Below, piece by piece: positions 37,957 through 47,279 of a stretch of DNA of 64,000 nt. This DNA is from Variovorax sp. N23. Its GTDB lineage: Bacteria > Pseudomonadota > Gammaproteobacteria > Burkholderiales > Burkholderiaceae_C. Where the stretch lies: contig NZ_JAOOPY010000006.1 in the NCBI RefSeq assembly GCF_025486315.1, positions 186,001-250,000 of the forward strand, in the 5' to 3' direction. The notes below the pieces were generated by a model that saw only the letters and a program-made list of their open reading frames with translations, was not told where the DNA came from and ran no database searches. Every line of letters starts with the position of its first letter. Positions within the stretch are counted from its first letter, which is position 1. Position numbers and translations under genes: made by a program.

Positions 37957-38235
37957 ATGCCGCCCCTCGCTTTCATCGACCATCTGCTCAACTTCGTCGC
38001 GCCCGCCTTCTTCGTGGCGCTGACGCTGGTGCTGGCCGCACGGTGGCTGCTGCGCCGGCAGGCCGGGTCGCCCGGCTTCTGGGCGCAGTTCGTCGTCAAC
38101 TTCATTGCGGGCGTGGCCGTGCTGGCGGTTGGCCTCGGGTACTTCGGCCGCGATGGAAAGATGGCCACCTATGCCGCGCTGGTCGTGGTGTGCGGCAGCG
38201 TGCAGTGGTTCCTGGCAGGCGGCTATCGCCGTTAG
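37957..38235 (+). CDS. Small membrane protein of unknown function (92 aa)
   Basis: A 92-aa protein with about three membrane helices: FVAPAFFVALTLVLAARWLL, FWAQFVVNFIAGVAVLAVGL and ATYAALVVVCGSVQWFLAGG. I chose the ATG at 37957 because it gives a short natural N-terminus; the frame is open further upstream in the hemA promoter region. It is divergent from hemA and its stop overlaps the convergent mscS stop by three bases. The family is conserved in Comamonadaceae as far as I recall, but its function is unknown. Confidence 0.65.
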   Translation: MPPLAFIDHLLNFVAPAFFVALTLVLAARWLLRRQAGSPGFWAQFVVNFIAGVAVLAVGLGYFGRDGKMATYAALVVVCGSVQWFLAGGYRR

Positions 38236-40709
38236 CCGGCCGGAACCGGCGCTGCCGTGACCGGCACCGGCTCACCCGGCACGGGTGGCTGAGGGGCGGG
38301 CGCCGCCGCATAGGCGGCCAGCGGAAGGTCGGCCTGCTTGAGGCCGTCGAGCATGCCAAAGAGCAGGTCGCTGCGCACGCCGCCGGCCAGCCGCGGGCTC
38401 TGCACGTAGGCGATCACCTGGAAGATCAGGAAGCCGTTCTCGATGCCGTCGAGCATCACCGAGGCCGCGGGCGTCGGCAGGACGCCGTCGTGCGCGCTGC
38501 AGGCGGCCAGCAGCACCTCGCGCGCCCGGTTGGCGTCGGTGGTCAGCGGCATCGGCAGGCGGATCAGCACACGGCCCTCGGCGTTGGCCAGCGTCATGTT
38601 GCGCACGGTCTTCGTGATGAATTCCGAATTCGGCACGATCAGCGTCGAGCGGTCGCCCAGCTGGATTTCGGTGGCGCGCACGTTGATGCGCCGCACGTCG
38701 CCTTCGGCGGTGCCGAGCACCACCCAGTCGCCCACCTTCACCGGCCGCTCGGCCAGCAGGATCAGGCCCGAGATGAAGTTCTGCACGATGGCCTGGAGGC
38801 CGAAGCCGATGCCCACCGACAGCGCACTGGCGACCCATGCGATGCGTTCCACGCCGATGCCCAGCGCCGACAGCGCCGAGGCGATCACCAGGATGCCGCC
38901 GACGTAGCCCAGCAGTGTGGTGAGCGAACTGCGCATGCCCGGCTCGAGCGTGGTGCTCGGCAGGTAGCTGTTGTCGAGCCAGCGCTTGAAGACGCGCAGC
39001 ACCGCGAAGCCGATGACCAGCACCCCGAGCGCGCCCAGCAGCGCGCCCGGCACCAGCTCGAACTGCCCCACCTTGAGGCTGGCGCCGACCTTGCCGCTGC
39101 GCTCGAACAGCTCGTCGGGCGTGGTGCCCAGCGGCGCCAGCAGCGCGATGACGAGGTAGAAGAACAGCGTGATGCGGATCACGCCCGACAGCACCACGGC
39201 CGCCTGGTCCAGGGTCGTTGGCGCCACGTTCAGGCTTTTCTGCAGGCGCTGGCCGACATTGCTGCGCGAGGACAGCAGGGCCATGGACAGGTCGTCGGCG
39301 AACTTGAACAGCAGGTAGGCCGCCGCGGCCACCACGCCGGTCCAGACCAGCTGGCTGGCGATGAAACTGGCGAGCGACACGTAGCCGACGGCCACCAGCA
39401 CGCAGATCGCGATCAGCACCGCCGCCACGCCGCCGGTCAGCAGGCCGACCCAGAGGGGGCGCTCGGGCAGGGGGGCGTCCGCAGCGGCCGGCGTTTCGGT
39501 GCGCTTGGCGTCGGCCGGTTTGCCCGGGTCGGCGGTGCCGAGGTCGGCCTCGGGCAGGCGCAGGCGCAGCACCATGATGGCCGTGAGCGCGGTCAGCGTC
39601 AGCGCGCTCGCCGCATGCGTGACCACGGTGGCCGCAAGGCTCGCATCCATGATCGTGTTGACCTGCGTGGTGAGCCAGCTCAGCGTGCTGACGCCGGCGA
39701 TCAGCCACGGGAAGAAGGCCATGCGCGCGGCCATGCCGTCGGCCATCGGCGGCAGCCGCCAGGACGGGCGGCGCTGCGCCAGCAGTGCCCGTCCGAGGCC
39801 GATCACGAAGCCCACGAAGAGCGCGAAGCGGGCCATCGCATCGCCCAGGCGCTCCGCCATCGGTCCCCACTCGCCGGCGCCCTGCAGCGACTGCCAGGCC
39901 CACTGCGCCGCCAGCCCGACGATGAACACCGTCGCCACCACCGTGCTGAGCGCCAGCAGCGAACGCCGCAGGCGGCCCATCGGAAAGACCCGGGCCGCCA
40001 CCTGCGTCAGGGCGTGCTCGGCGGCCCAGGTGCCGACGAAGGCCAGCAGCAGCGCGCCGATGAGGGCCGTCGTGACCATGCCGCCGTGCTCGCCGCGCAG
40101 GGCGGTCGAGGCGCCGGTGCGCACTTCCGCCTCGAAGGTTTTCAGCCGCGCGCTGTCGGCCGGCCAGGCGGCCGCGATACCGCGCCAGAAGGCGCCGCCC
40201 AAGGGCGAGTCCGAGCGCTCGAGCAGACGGGCCTCGAACAGGGCGCGGCGCTGCGAACGCAGGTCGCTGGCGCGTTGCTGGGCGTCGACCGATACCAGCC
40301 GGGCGAGGCGGATGTCGGCGTCGAGCGCATTGCGCTCCTTCTCCAGGGCCGCGCGCTGGCGTGTGATGTCGGGGTCCTCGGCCGAGCCCTTGGGCGGCGC
40401 CGTGCCCAACTCGCCGAGACGGGCGTTGAGGTCGGCCAGGGGGCCCGCGCGCGAGGTCACGAAGCGCTGGGCGAGCGCGACGATGTCCTGCGTCTCGGCG
40501 ACGAAGGCGGTGATGTCCTCGTTGCGCTCGACCGTCTCGGGAATCTTGTCGAGCCGCGCGCGCAGTGCGGGTACGGTGACCTCGGGATCGAGCGCGGCGG
40601 CGCTGGTTGGCGCGGAGGTCGCGGTCGGGCCCTGGGCCCAGGCGGCGCCCGCCGTGGCGAGCACCGTCGCCAGGAGCCAGACCGCGAGCCAGCGTGGAAG
40701 GAAAGTCAT
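38232..40709 (-). CDS. Large MscS-family mechanosensitive channel with DUF3772
   Basis: An 825-aa inner membrane protein. A signal peptide (cleavage AWA-Q), a periplasmic DUF3772 region of about 170 residues with coiled-coil parts (ERNEDITAFVAETQDIVALA), then about eleven membrane helices and the MscS channel domain (LSVGIGFGLQAIVQNFISGL, ERPVKVGDWVVLG). It opens under membrane tension to release solutes. The MscK/MscM-type layout but with a shorter periplasmic part. It ends convergent with the small membrane gene. Confidence 0.92.
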   Translation of the reverse strand: MTFLPRWLAVWLLATVLATAGAAWAQGPTATSAPTSAAALDPEVTVPALRARLDKIPETVERNEDITAFVAETQDIVALAQRFVTSRAGPLADLNARLGELGTAPPKGSAEDPDITRQRAALEKERNALDADIRLARLVSVDAQQRASDLRSQRRALFEARLLERSDSPLGGAFWRGIAAAWPADSARLKTFEAEVRTGASTALRGEHGGMVTTALIGALLLAFVGTWAAEHALTQVAARVFPMGRLRRSLLALSTVVATVFIVGLAAQWAWQSLQGAGEWGPMAERLGDAMARFALFVGFVIGLGRALLAQRRPSWRLPPMADGMAARMAFFPWLIAGVSTLSWLTTQVNTIMDASLAATVVTHAASALTLTALTAIMVLRLRLPEADLGTADPGKPADAKRTETPAAADAPLPERPLWVGLLTGGVAAVLIAICVLVAVGYVSLASFIASQLVWTGVVAAAAYLLFKFADDLSMALLSSRSNVGQRLQKSLNVAPTTLDQAAVVLSGVIRITLFFYLVIALLAPLGTTPDELFERSGKVGASLKVGQFELVPGALLGALGVLVIGFAVLRVFKRWLDNSYLPSTTLEPGMRSSLTTLLGYVGGILVIASALSALGIGVERIAWVASALSVGIGFGLQAIVQNFISGLILLAERPVKVGDWVVLGTAEGDVRRINVRATEIQLGDRSTLIVPNSEFITKTVRNMTLANAEGRVLIRLPMPLTTDANRAREVLLAACSAHDGVLPTPAASVMLDGIENGFLIFQVIAYVQSPRLAGGVRSDLLFGMLDGLKQADLPLAAYAAAPAPQPPVPGEPVPVTAAPVPAG

Positions 40710-40727
40710 CCGGTCGATTATGGAAGC

Positions 40728-40756
40728 CCGGCCGGTGACAGAACGCTACCGGCCGG
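40728..40756 (-). terminator. Hairpin after the ugp operon
   Basis: CCGGCCGGT and ACCGGCCGG form a perfect 9-bp stem with an 11-base loop in the 61-base gap between ugpQ and the mscS gene. No T-tract follows, so termination is plausible but not certain. Confidence 0.45.
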
Positions 40757-40770
40757 TGGGCTGCCGGTGC

Positions 40771-41511
40771 TCAGCCGGCGGGGCTGAACAGGTCGACCCG
40801 GTCGGTGATGACGCCGTCGGTGCCGAGCGCGATCAGCCGCTCGGCCGCCCACTCGTCGTTCACCGTGTAGCTCAGGGTGCGCAGGCCGGCATCGCGGGCC
40901 TGCGCGACGGTGTGTACGTCCCACAGCGCGTGGTTGCAGACGATGGCCGTGCAGCCGAGATCGTGTGCCGCGGCCAGCCAACCGTCCCACAACGTATCGA
41001 GCAGCAGGCCGCGCGGCAGTTCGGGCGCCGTGTCGCGTGCGCCGGCCAGCGCTTCGGTCTTGAAGGACGTCATCAAGGGCGGGATCGCCTGGCCGGCCCA
41101 CAGCCGCTGGGCGTCGCGCGCCACCACGTCGCCGGTGCGGCGCTCGACACCGGGCGTCGGCTTGATCTCGATGTTGAGCAGGTAGCCGTTGTGCAGGCAG
41201 AAGCGCGCGGCGTTTTCCAGCGTGGCCAGGGGCTCGCCGGCGTAGGCGCGCGAATGCCAGCTGCCGGCGTCGAGCTGCGACAGGGCGTGCCAGGGCTGGT
41301 CGCCGCCGATGCCGCGGCCACTGGTCGTGCGCTCCAGCGTGGCGTCATGCATCAGGAAAGGCACGCCGTCGGCGCTCAGCTTGGCGTCGCACTCGAACAT
41401 GCGGTAGCCGTGCTGCGCGCCCAGCCGGAAAGCCGCCAGCGTGTTCTCCGGCGCGAGCTTGCCGGCGCCGCGGTGGGCGACCCAGCGGGGGTAGGGCCAG
41501 TCAGCGCGCAT
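40771..41511 (-). CDS. ugpQ: Glycerophosphodiester phosphodiesterase
   Basis: A 246-aa GDPD enzyme with the catalytic HRGAGKLAPENTLAAF start, the FECDAKLSADG metal-binding site and LNIEIKP. It hydrolyses glycerophosphodiesters to glycerol-3-phosphate and an alcohol in the cytoplasm. It is the last gene of the ugpBAECQ operon, two bases after ugpC. Length matches E. coli UgpQ. Confidence 0.95.
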   Translation of the reverse strand: MRADWPYPRWVAHRGAGKLAPENTLAAFRLGAQHGYRMFECDAKLSADGVPFLMHDATLERTTSGRGIGGDQPWHALSQLDAGSWHSRAYAGEPLATLENAARFCLHNGYLLNIEIKPTPGVERRTGDVVARDAQRLWAGQAIPPLMTSFKTEALAGARDTAPELPRGLLLDTLWDGWLAAAHDLGCTAIVCNHALWDVHTVAQARDAGLRTLSYTVNDEWAAERLIALGTDGVITDRVDLFSPAG

Positions 41512-41513
41512 CG

Positions 41514-42521
41514 TCAGGTAGCACGTTTTCCGGAGCCGGCGTCGAACCAGTGCAGGCGTTCCGGGGGGGCGGAGATGTGCACCGTGTCGCCGGCCACCGG
41601 CGGGCGGTCGGCCTCGTCGGTGCGCATGATGATCTGCTCGTCGCCGATGCGGCCGTACACCAGGCGCTCGGCACCCAGCAGTTCGACGTGCTCGACCTGC
41701 ACCGTCCAGCCGGTCTGGTCGAGCTTGAGGTGTTCCGGCCGCACACCGAGGATGTGGCCGGGGCGCACGCCGGGCGCGTGTTTGAGGAGGTTCATCGGCG
41801 GCGAGCCGATGAAGCTGGCGACGAAGGTGGTGGCCGGACGGTTGTAGACCTCCTCGGGCGTGCCGAACTGGTCCATCACGCCGCCGTTCATCACGATGAT
41901 GCGCTGCGCCAGCGTCATGGCCTCGACCTGGTCGTGCGTGACGAAGAGCGAGGTGATGCCGAGTTCGCGGTGCAGCTTCTGGATCTCGATGCGGGTCTGG
42001 GCGCGCAGCTTGGCGTCGAGGTTCGACAGCGGCTCGTCGAACAGAAAGACCTGCGGCTGCCGCACGATCGCGCGGCCCATGGCCACGCGCTGGCGCTGGC
42101 CACCCGATAGCTCGCGCGGCTTGCGCTCGAGCAGGTGGCCGAGTTCCAGAATCTTCGCCGCCTTGTCGACGCGCGTCTTGATCTCGGGCACCGGCACCTT
42201 GGCGATCTTCAGGCCGTAGGCCATGTTGTCGAACACGCTCATGTGCGGGTAGAGCGCGTAGTTCTGGAACACCATCGCGATGTCCCGTTCGGAGGGTTCG
42301 AGGTTGTTCACCACGCGTCCGCCGATCGCGATCTCGCCGGCGGAGATTTCTTCCAGCCCGGCGACCATGCGCAGCAGCGTGGACTTGCCGCAGCCCGAGG
42401 GGCCGACGATCACGATGAATTCATGGTCGGCGATCTCGGCGCTCACGCCGTGGATCACCTGGTTGGCCTTGGGGCCGACGCCGTAGCGCTTGATGACGTT
42501 GCGAAGGGAAAGAGCAGCCAT
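41514..42521 (-). CDS. ugpC: sn-glycerol-3-phosphate ABC transporter, ATP-binding protein
   Basis: A 335-aa MalK/UgpC-type ATPase: Walker [10 protein letters not shown], signature [12 protein letters not shown], Walker [12 protein letters not shown], and a C-terminal TOBE region from about residue 240. It powers uptake by UgpAE. The order and ten-base gap to ugpE match the enteric operon. Confidence 0.95.
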   Translation of the reverse strand: MAALSLRNVIKRYGVGPKANQVIHGVSAEIADHEFIVIVGPSGCGKSTLLRMVAGLEEISAGEIAIGGRVVNNLEPSERDIAMVFQNYALYPHMSVFDNMAYGLKIAKVPVPEIKTRVDKAAKILELGHLLERKPRELSGGQRQRVAMGRAIVRQPQVFLFDEPLSNLDAKLRAQTRIEIQKLHRELGITSLFVTHDQVEAMTLAQRIIVMNGGVMDQFGTPEEVYNRPATTFVASFIGSPPMNLLKHAPGVRPGHILGVRPEHLKLDQTGWTVQVEHVELLGAERLVYGRIGDEQIIMRTDEADRPPVAGDTVHISAPPERLHWFDAGSGKRAT

Positions 42522-42531
42522 ATCTTCTTGT

Positions 42532-43383
42532 TTACTTTTCTGTGTCGACCAGGCCCTTGACGAACCATTTCTGCATCAGCACCACCACCAGTGCAGGCGG
42601 CAGCATCGCCAGGATGGCGGTGGCCATCACGACGTTCCATTCGTTCTGGCCGTCGCCGCCGGCGATCATCCGCTTGATGCCCACGACCACCGGGTACATG
42701 TCTTCGCCGGTGGTGGCCAGCAGCGGCCAGAGGTACTGGTTCCAGCCGTAGATGAACTGGATCACGAACAGCGCCGCGATCGAGGTCTTCGACAGCGGCA
42801 GCAGCACGTCGAAGAAGAAGCGCATCGGGCTCGCACCGTCCATGCGCGAGGCCTCGGTGAGTTCCTCGGGCACCGTCAGGAAGAACTGCCTGAACAGGAA
42901 GGTGGCGGTGGCCGACGCGATCAGCGGCACCGTGAGGCCCGCATACGTGTTGAGCATGTGCAGGTCCGACAGCACCTGGTAGGTCGGCAGGATGCGCACT
43001 TCCACCGGCAGCATCAGCGTCACGAAGATCGCCCAGAAGCAGAGCTTCTTGAAGGGGAAGCGGAAGTAGACGATGGCGAAGGCCGACAGCAGCGAGATGG
43101 CGATCTTGCCGATCGAGATCACCATGGCGGTCACGAAGCTGACCCACATCATGTGGGCCACGGGCGCATTGGAGCCCGCTGCCGAATCCCGGCCGAACAG
43201 CGCGCCCTTGTAGCTGTCGAGCATGTTGCTGCCGGGCAGCAGGGGCATCGGCGCCTGCACGATCTCCTGCGCCGTGTGCGTGGAGGCGACGAAGGCCAGG
43301 TAGAGCGGGAAGGCGACGATGAAGACGCCCAGCACCATCACCACATGCGCCAGGATCCCGTGGGTTCCGCGTTTTTCGACCAT
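42532..43383 (-). CDS. ugpE: sn-glycerol-3-phosphate ABC transporter permease UgpE
   Basis: A 283-aa permease of the MalG/UgpE type with six membrane helices and the EAA loop ([20 protein letters not shown]). The ATG at 43383 fits the family length; the longer frame runs into the spacer repeat. The first helix is [19 protein letters not shown]. Partner of UgpA in the channel. Confidence 0.95.
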   Translation of the reverse strand: MVEKRGTHGILAHVVMVLGVFIVAFPLYLAFVASTHTAQEIVQAPMPLLPGSNMLDSYKGALFGRDSAAGSNAPVAHMMWVSFVTAMVISIGKIAISLLSAFAIVYFRFPFKKLCFWAIFVTLMLPVEVRILPTYQVLSDLHMLNTYAGLTVPLIASATATFLFRQFFLTVPEELTEASRMDGASPMRFFFDVLLPLSKTSIAALFVIQFIYGWNQYLWPLLATTGEDMYPVVVGIKRMIAGGDGQNEWNVVMATAILAMLPPALVVVLMQKWFVKGLVDTEK

Positions 43384-43467
43384 GTCAGGACTCCCGCCGG
43401 GCCGCCCCAAGGGAGGCCTCGCCCCCTCGGGGGGCAGTGAATACACGAAGTGAGGAACGTGGGGGCA
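43384..43467. repeat. GC-rich palindromic spacer between ugpA and ugpE
   Basis: The 84-base gap holds a G/C-rich block with GCCCCC / GGGGGC (43421-43435, loop TCG) and ends in GTGGGGGCATCAG. From memory such blocks are scattered between genes in Variovorax and Acidovorax-type genomes, like REP elements. There is no second copy in this window to confirm it. Confidence 0.45.
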
Positions 43468-44349
43468 TCAGTAATTCACTTTCTTCTCGACGTAGCGGAA
43501 CTGGATCACTGTGAGCGCGACGACGATCAACATGAGCACCACCGATTGCGCGGCCGATCCGCCCAGGTCCATGGCCTTGAAGCCGTCGTAGTACACCTTG
43601 TAGACCAGGATGGCCGTGTCCTTGCCCGGACCGCCCTGCGTCGCCGCGTCGACGATCGCGAAGGTGTCGAAGAAGGCGTAGACGACGTTGATCACCAGCA
43701 GGAAGAAGGTGGTCGGCGAGAGCAGGGGGAACTGCACCGTCCAGAAGCGGCGCCACGGGCGGGCGCCGTCGATGGCGGCGGCCTCGATCAGCGATTTCGG
43801 AATGGACTGCAGGCCGGCCAGGAAGAACAGGAAGTTGTACGAGATCTGCTTCCACACCGAGGCCATCACGATCAGCGTCATGGCATGGCCGGAATTGAGC
43901 AGGTGGTTCCAGTCGATGCCGACCTTGCCCAGCGCATAGGCCACCACGCCCAGCGAGGGCGAGAACATGAAGACCCACAGCACCGCCGCGACGGCCGGCG
44001 CCACGGCGTAGGGCAGGATCAGCATGGTCTTGTAGAAGGTCGCACCGCGCGCGACGCGGTCGGCGAACACGGCGAGCATCAGCGACAGGCTGATGCCGAT
44101 GCCGGCCACCAGCACCGAGAACAGCGCGGTGGTCTTGAACGACTCGACGTAGCTCGGGTCGTCGAACAGCTGCCGGAAGTTGTCCAGGCCGACGAATTCG
44201 ACCGAGGTGCCGAACGGATCCTGCTGCTGCAGCGACTGGAACAGCGCCTGACCCGCAGGCCAGAAGAAGAACACCAGGATGACCAGCATCTGCGGTGTCA
44301 GCAGAAGCCACGGCAGCCAGCCGGAGCGGAAGAAGACGCGTTTTTCCAT
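43468..44349 (-). CDS. ugpA: sn-glycerol-3-phosphate ABC transporter permease UgpA
   Basis: A 293-aa permease of the MalF/UgpA type: first helix [21 protein letters not shown], six helices in all, EAA loop [20 protein letters not shown]. The ATG at 44349 gives a normal N-terminus close in length to E. coli UgpA. It lies 80 bases after ugpB. Confidence 0.95.
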   Translation of the reverse strand: MEKRVFFRSGWLPWLLLTPQMLVILVFFFWPAGQALFQSLQQQDPFGTSVEFVGLDNFRQLFDDPSYVESFKTTALFSVLVAGIGISLSLMLAVFADRVARGATFYKTMLILPYAVAPAVAAVLWVFMFSPSLGVVAYALGKVGIDWNHLLNSGHAMTLIVMASVWKQISYNFLFFLAGLQSIPKSLIEAAAIDGARPWRRFWTVQFPLLSPTTFFLLVINVVYAFFDTFAIVDAATQGGPGKDTAILVYKVYYDGFKAMDLGGSAAQSVVLMLIVVALTVIQFRYVEKKVNY

Positions 44350-44429
44350 AGGAACCCTGGATAAAGAAAACCCGCCGGGCTCGGAAGCGCGGCGGGGCGA
44401 GTCTACTGTGGCCGAGGCCACTTCAAGGC

Positions 44430-45740
44430 TCAGCTCTTGTTGGCTTTCTGGAAGCGTTCCAGCTGCTCGTTGCCGCGCTTGACGATCGAGTCGAGCGCTT
44501 CCTTGGCGGTTTTCTTGCCGCCCCAGACCTGCTCGAGTTCCTCGTCCTCGATGGCGCGGATCTGGACATAGTTGCCAAGGCGGATGCCGCGGCTCTTGTC
44601 GGTCACCTTGCGGATCATCTGCGTCACGGCCACGTCGGTGCCGGGGTTCTGCTTGTAGAAGCCGGAGTCCTCGGTGAGCTTGTACGAGGCCATCGTCACC
44701 GGCAGGTAGCCGGTGCGCTTGTGGCTGGCGGACTGCACTTCAGGCTGCGAGATGAAGCTGAAGAACTTGGCCACGCCCTTGTACTCGGCCGGCTTCTTGC
44801 CCGACATCACCCACAGGCTGGCGCCGCCGATCACGGTGTTCTGCGGGGCGCCGGGCACGTCGGGGTAGTAGGGCAGCGGTGCCACGGCGTAGGCGAACTT
44901 GGCGTTCTTCGCGACGTTGCCGTAGAAGCCGGACGACGTGTTGATCATGGCGCACTCGCCCGACACGAACGAGGCCTCGGGCACGTTGCCGCGGCCCTTG
45001 TAGATGAACAGACCCTGCTTGGACATGTTCGCCAGGTTCTCGATGTGGCGCACGTGCAGCGGCGAATTGATCTTCATGCGGGCGTCGAGGCCGGCCAGAC
45101 CGTTGCTCTTGGTCGCGAATTCGACGTTGTGCCAGGCCGAGAAGCTCTCGAGCTGGGTCCAGCCCTGCCAGGCCGTGGTGAACGGGCACTTGTGGCCGCT
45201 GGCCTTCAGCTTGGCGGCGGCGGCGGCCACTTCAGGCCAGGTCGACGGCAGCTTCGTCGTGTCGATGCCGGCGGCCTTGAAGGCGTCCTTGTTGATGTAG
45301 AAGACCGTCGTCGAGCTGTTGAACGGGAAGCTCAGCATCTGCCCGTTCGGCGCGGTGTAGTAGCCGGCCACGGCGGGGATGTAGGCGGCCGGGTCGAATT
45401 TCTCGCCCGCGTCCTTCATGACCTGGCCGACCGGCACGATGGCGCCCTTGCTGGCCATCATGGTCGCGGTGCCCACCTCGAAGACCTGCAGGATGTGCGG
45501 TGCATTGCCGGCGCGGAAGGCGGCGATCGACGCCGTCATCGATTCGTCGTACGTGCCCTTGTAGGTCGGCACGATCTTGTAGTCCTTCTGGCTCTCGTTG
45601 AACTGCTTGGCCAGGTCGTTGACCCATTCGCCGTTGACGGCGGTCATCGAATGCCACCACTGGATTTCGGTCTGGGCCTGTGCCGTGTTGAACAGGGTGG
45701 CTGCCAGCGCCGAGGCCAGGGCGAGCGTTTTGAATCGCAT
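44430..45740 (-). CDS. ugpB: sn-glycerol-3-phosphate-binding periplasmic protein
   Basis: A 436-aa solute-binding protein with a signal peptide (cleavage AQA-Q) and the typical start [20 protein letters not shown]. It delivers glycerol-3-phosphate or glycerophosphodiesters to UgpAE. It heads the operon. In enterics ugp is under PhoB control; the upstream region here has an inverted repeat TGTGAC-N8-GTCACA (45789-45808), but I cannot see a clear Pho box. Confidence 0.95.
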   Translation of the reverse strand: MRFKTLALASALAATLFNTAQAQTEIQWWHSMTAVNGEWVNDLAKQFNESQKDYKIVPTYKGTYDESMTASIAAFRAGNAPHILQVFEVGTATMMASKGAIVPVGQVMKDAGEKFDPAAYIPAVAGYYTAPNGQMLSFPFNSSTTVFYINKDAFKAAGIDTTKLPSTWPEVAAAAAKLKASGHKCPFTTAWQGWTQLESFSAWHNVEFATKSNGLAGLDARMKINSPLHVRHIENLANMSKQGLFIYKGRGNVPEASFVSGECAMINTSSGFYGNVAKNAKFAYAVAPLPYYPDVPGAPQNTVIGGASLWVMSGKKPAEYKGVAKFFSFISQPEVQSASHKRTGYLPVTMASYKLTEDSGFYKQNPGTDVAVTQMIRKVTDKSRGIRLGNYVQIRAIEDEELEQVWGGKKTAKEALDSIVKRGNEQLERFQKANKS

Positions 45741-45788
45741 GAAGACTCCTGAGGGGGGATGTGAGAAGCGCGGATGCTAGGGGCTGCG

Positions 45789-45808
45789 TGTGACACAGCC
45801 GCGTCACA
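45789..45808. promoter_or_regulatory. Inverted repeat between ugpB and serA
   Basis: TGTGAC and GTCACA flank eight bases in the 226-base divergent region. It looks like a regulator site for either operon. It is not a standard CRP site, since the TGTGA / TCACA spacing is 10, not 6. Confidence 0.4.
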
Positions 45809-45966
45809 TTTGTCGCATGGAGGGCGGCGAGCCACCAAGCGGGGAAACCCTTTTGGTGCCATGTGCCCAACGGCGCCCCGTAAGCGTGCTGCGCTGCACC
45901 ATGCTAGCATTTCCAATCGTTTTTCGGCTCTGCCTCCGAGCCCTGTCGGGGGCCTCCATGACCGCC

Positions 45967-47196
45967 ATGAGCAAGACCTCCCTCGACAAAAGCAAGATCA
46001 AGTTCCTCCTGCTGGAGGGCATCCATGCGTCGGCATTGGAGGTCCTGCGCGGCGCGGGCTATACCCAGATCGAGACCTTGCCCAAGGCCCTGCAGGGCGA
46101 GGAGCTCAAGGCCAAGCTGGCCGACGTTCACTTCCTCGGCATCCGGTCCCAGACCAAGCTGACGGCCGACGTGCTGTCGGCCGCGCCCAAGCTGGTGGCC
46201 GTCGGCTGCTTCTGCATCGGAACCAACCAGGTCGACCTGAACGCGGCGCGCGAACGCGGCGTGGCGGTCTTCAACGCGCCGTACTCCAACACCCGCTCGG
46301 TGGCCGAGCTGGTGCTGGCCGAAGCCATTCTGCTGCTGCGCGGCATCCCGGCCAAGAACGCGCTGGTGCATCGAGGCGGTTGGATGAAGTCGGCGGCGCA
46401 ATCGCATGAGATCCGCGGCAAGACGCTGGGCATCGTGGGCTACGGCTCGATCGGCACCCAGCTGTCGGTACTGGCCGAGTCGATGGGCATGCACGTCGCC
46501 TTCTACGACGTGGTGAGCAAGCTGCCGCTGGGCAATGCGCGCCAGGTGTCGCGGCTGCACGACCTGCTCGCGCAGAGCGACATCGTGAGCCTGCATGTGC
46601 CCGAGCTGCCGTCGACGAAGTGGATGATCGGCCCGGCCGAGATCGCCGCGATGAAGCCGGGCGGCATCCTGATCAATGCCGCGCGCGGCACGGTGGTCGA
46701 CATCGACGCGCTGGCCGAGGGCGTCAAGAGCGGCAAGCTCTGGGGCGCGGCCATCGACGTGTTCCCGGTCGAGCCGGGCAGCAACAACGAGGAATTCCAG
46801 TCGCCGCTGCGCGGGCTGGACAACGTCATCCTCACGCCGCACATCGGCGGCTCGACGATGGAGGCGCAGGCCAACATCGGCGGCGAGGTGGCCGAGAAGC
46901 TGGTGAAGTACAGCGACAACGGCACCTCCATCACCTCGGTGAACTTCCCCGAGGTGGCGCTGCCGGCCCACCCTGGCAAGCACCGGCTGCTGCACATCCA
47001 CCACAACGTGCCGGGCGTGCTGTCGGCCATCAACCAGGTGTTCGCGGACAACCACATCAACATCGCGTCGCAGTACCTGCAGACCGACGAGAAGGTGGGC
47101 TACGTGGTGACGGACATCGACGCGGCGTCGTCGGAACTGGCCCAGGAAAAGCTGGCCCAGGTGCCCGGCACCATCCGCAGCCGGGTGCTTTTTTAA
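45967..47196 (+). CDS. serA: D-3-phosphoglycerate dehydrogenase
   Basis: A 409-aa enzyme for the first step of serine synthesis. It has the NAD loop GIVGYGSIGTQLS, the catalytic His region LTPHIGGSTMEAQ, and a C-terminal ACT domain (NVPGVLSAINQVFADNHINI) that in enteric SerA binds serine. The start MSKTSLDKSKIKFLLLEG aligns with E. coli SerA (410 aa), so I chose the ATG at 45967 rather than those upstream. Such enzymes also reduce 2-oxoglutarate to D-2-hydroxyglutarate, which bears on the next gene. Confidence 0.96.
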   Translation: MSKTSLDKSKIKFLLLEGIHASALEVLRGAGYTQIETLPKALQGEELKAKLADVHFLGIRSQTKLTADVLSAAPKLVAVGCFCIGTNQVDLNAARERGVAVFNAPYSNTRSVAELVLAEAILLLRGIPAKNALVHRGGWMKSAAQSHEIRGKTLGIVGYGSIGTQLSVLAESMGMHVAFYDVVSKLPLGNARQVSRLHDLLAQSDIVSLHVPELPSTKWMIGPAEIAAMKPGGILINAARGTVVDIDALAEGVKSGKLWGAAIDVFPVEPGSNNEEFQSPLRGLDNVILTPHIGGSTMEAQANIGGEVAEKLVKYSDNGTSITSVNFPEVALPAHPGKHRLLHIHHNVPGVLSAINQVFADNHINIASQYLQTDEKVGYVVTDIDAASSELAQEKLAQVPGTIRSRVLF

Positions 47197-47279
47197 TCGG
47201 TCAGCGCTGCAGCCGGCACTGACTTAAAATCGCCGGCCCGGTTCAAGGGCGCGCAGCGTCCTGCCGAGGCTGCTCCCCG

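Noticed and set aside
45789..45808. CRP or Pho box upstream of ugpB
   Set aside because: The half-site spacing does not fit CRP, and no 11-base-period Pho repeat could be aligned.
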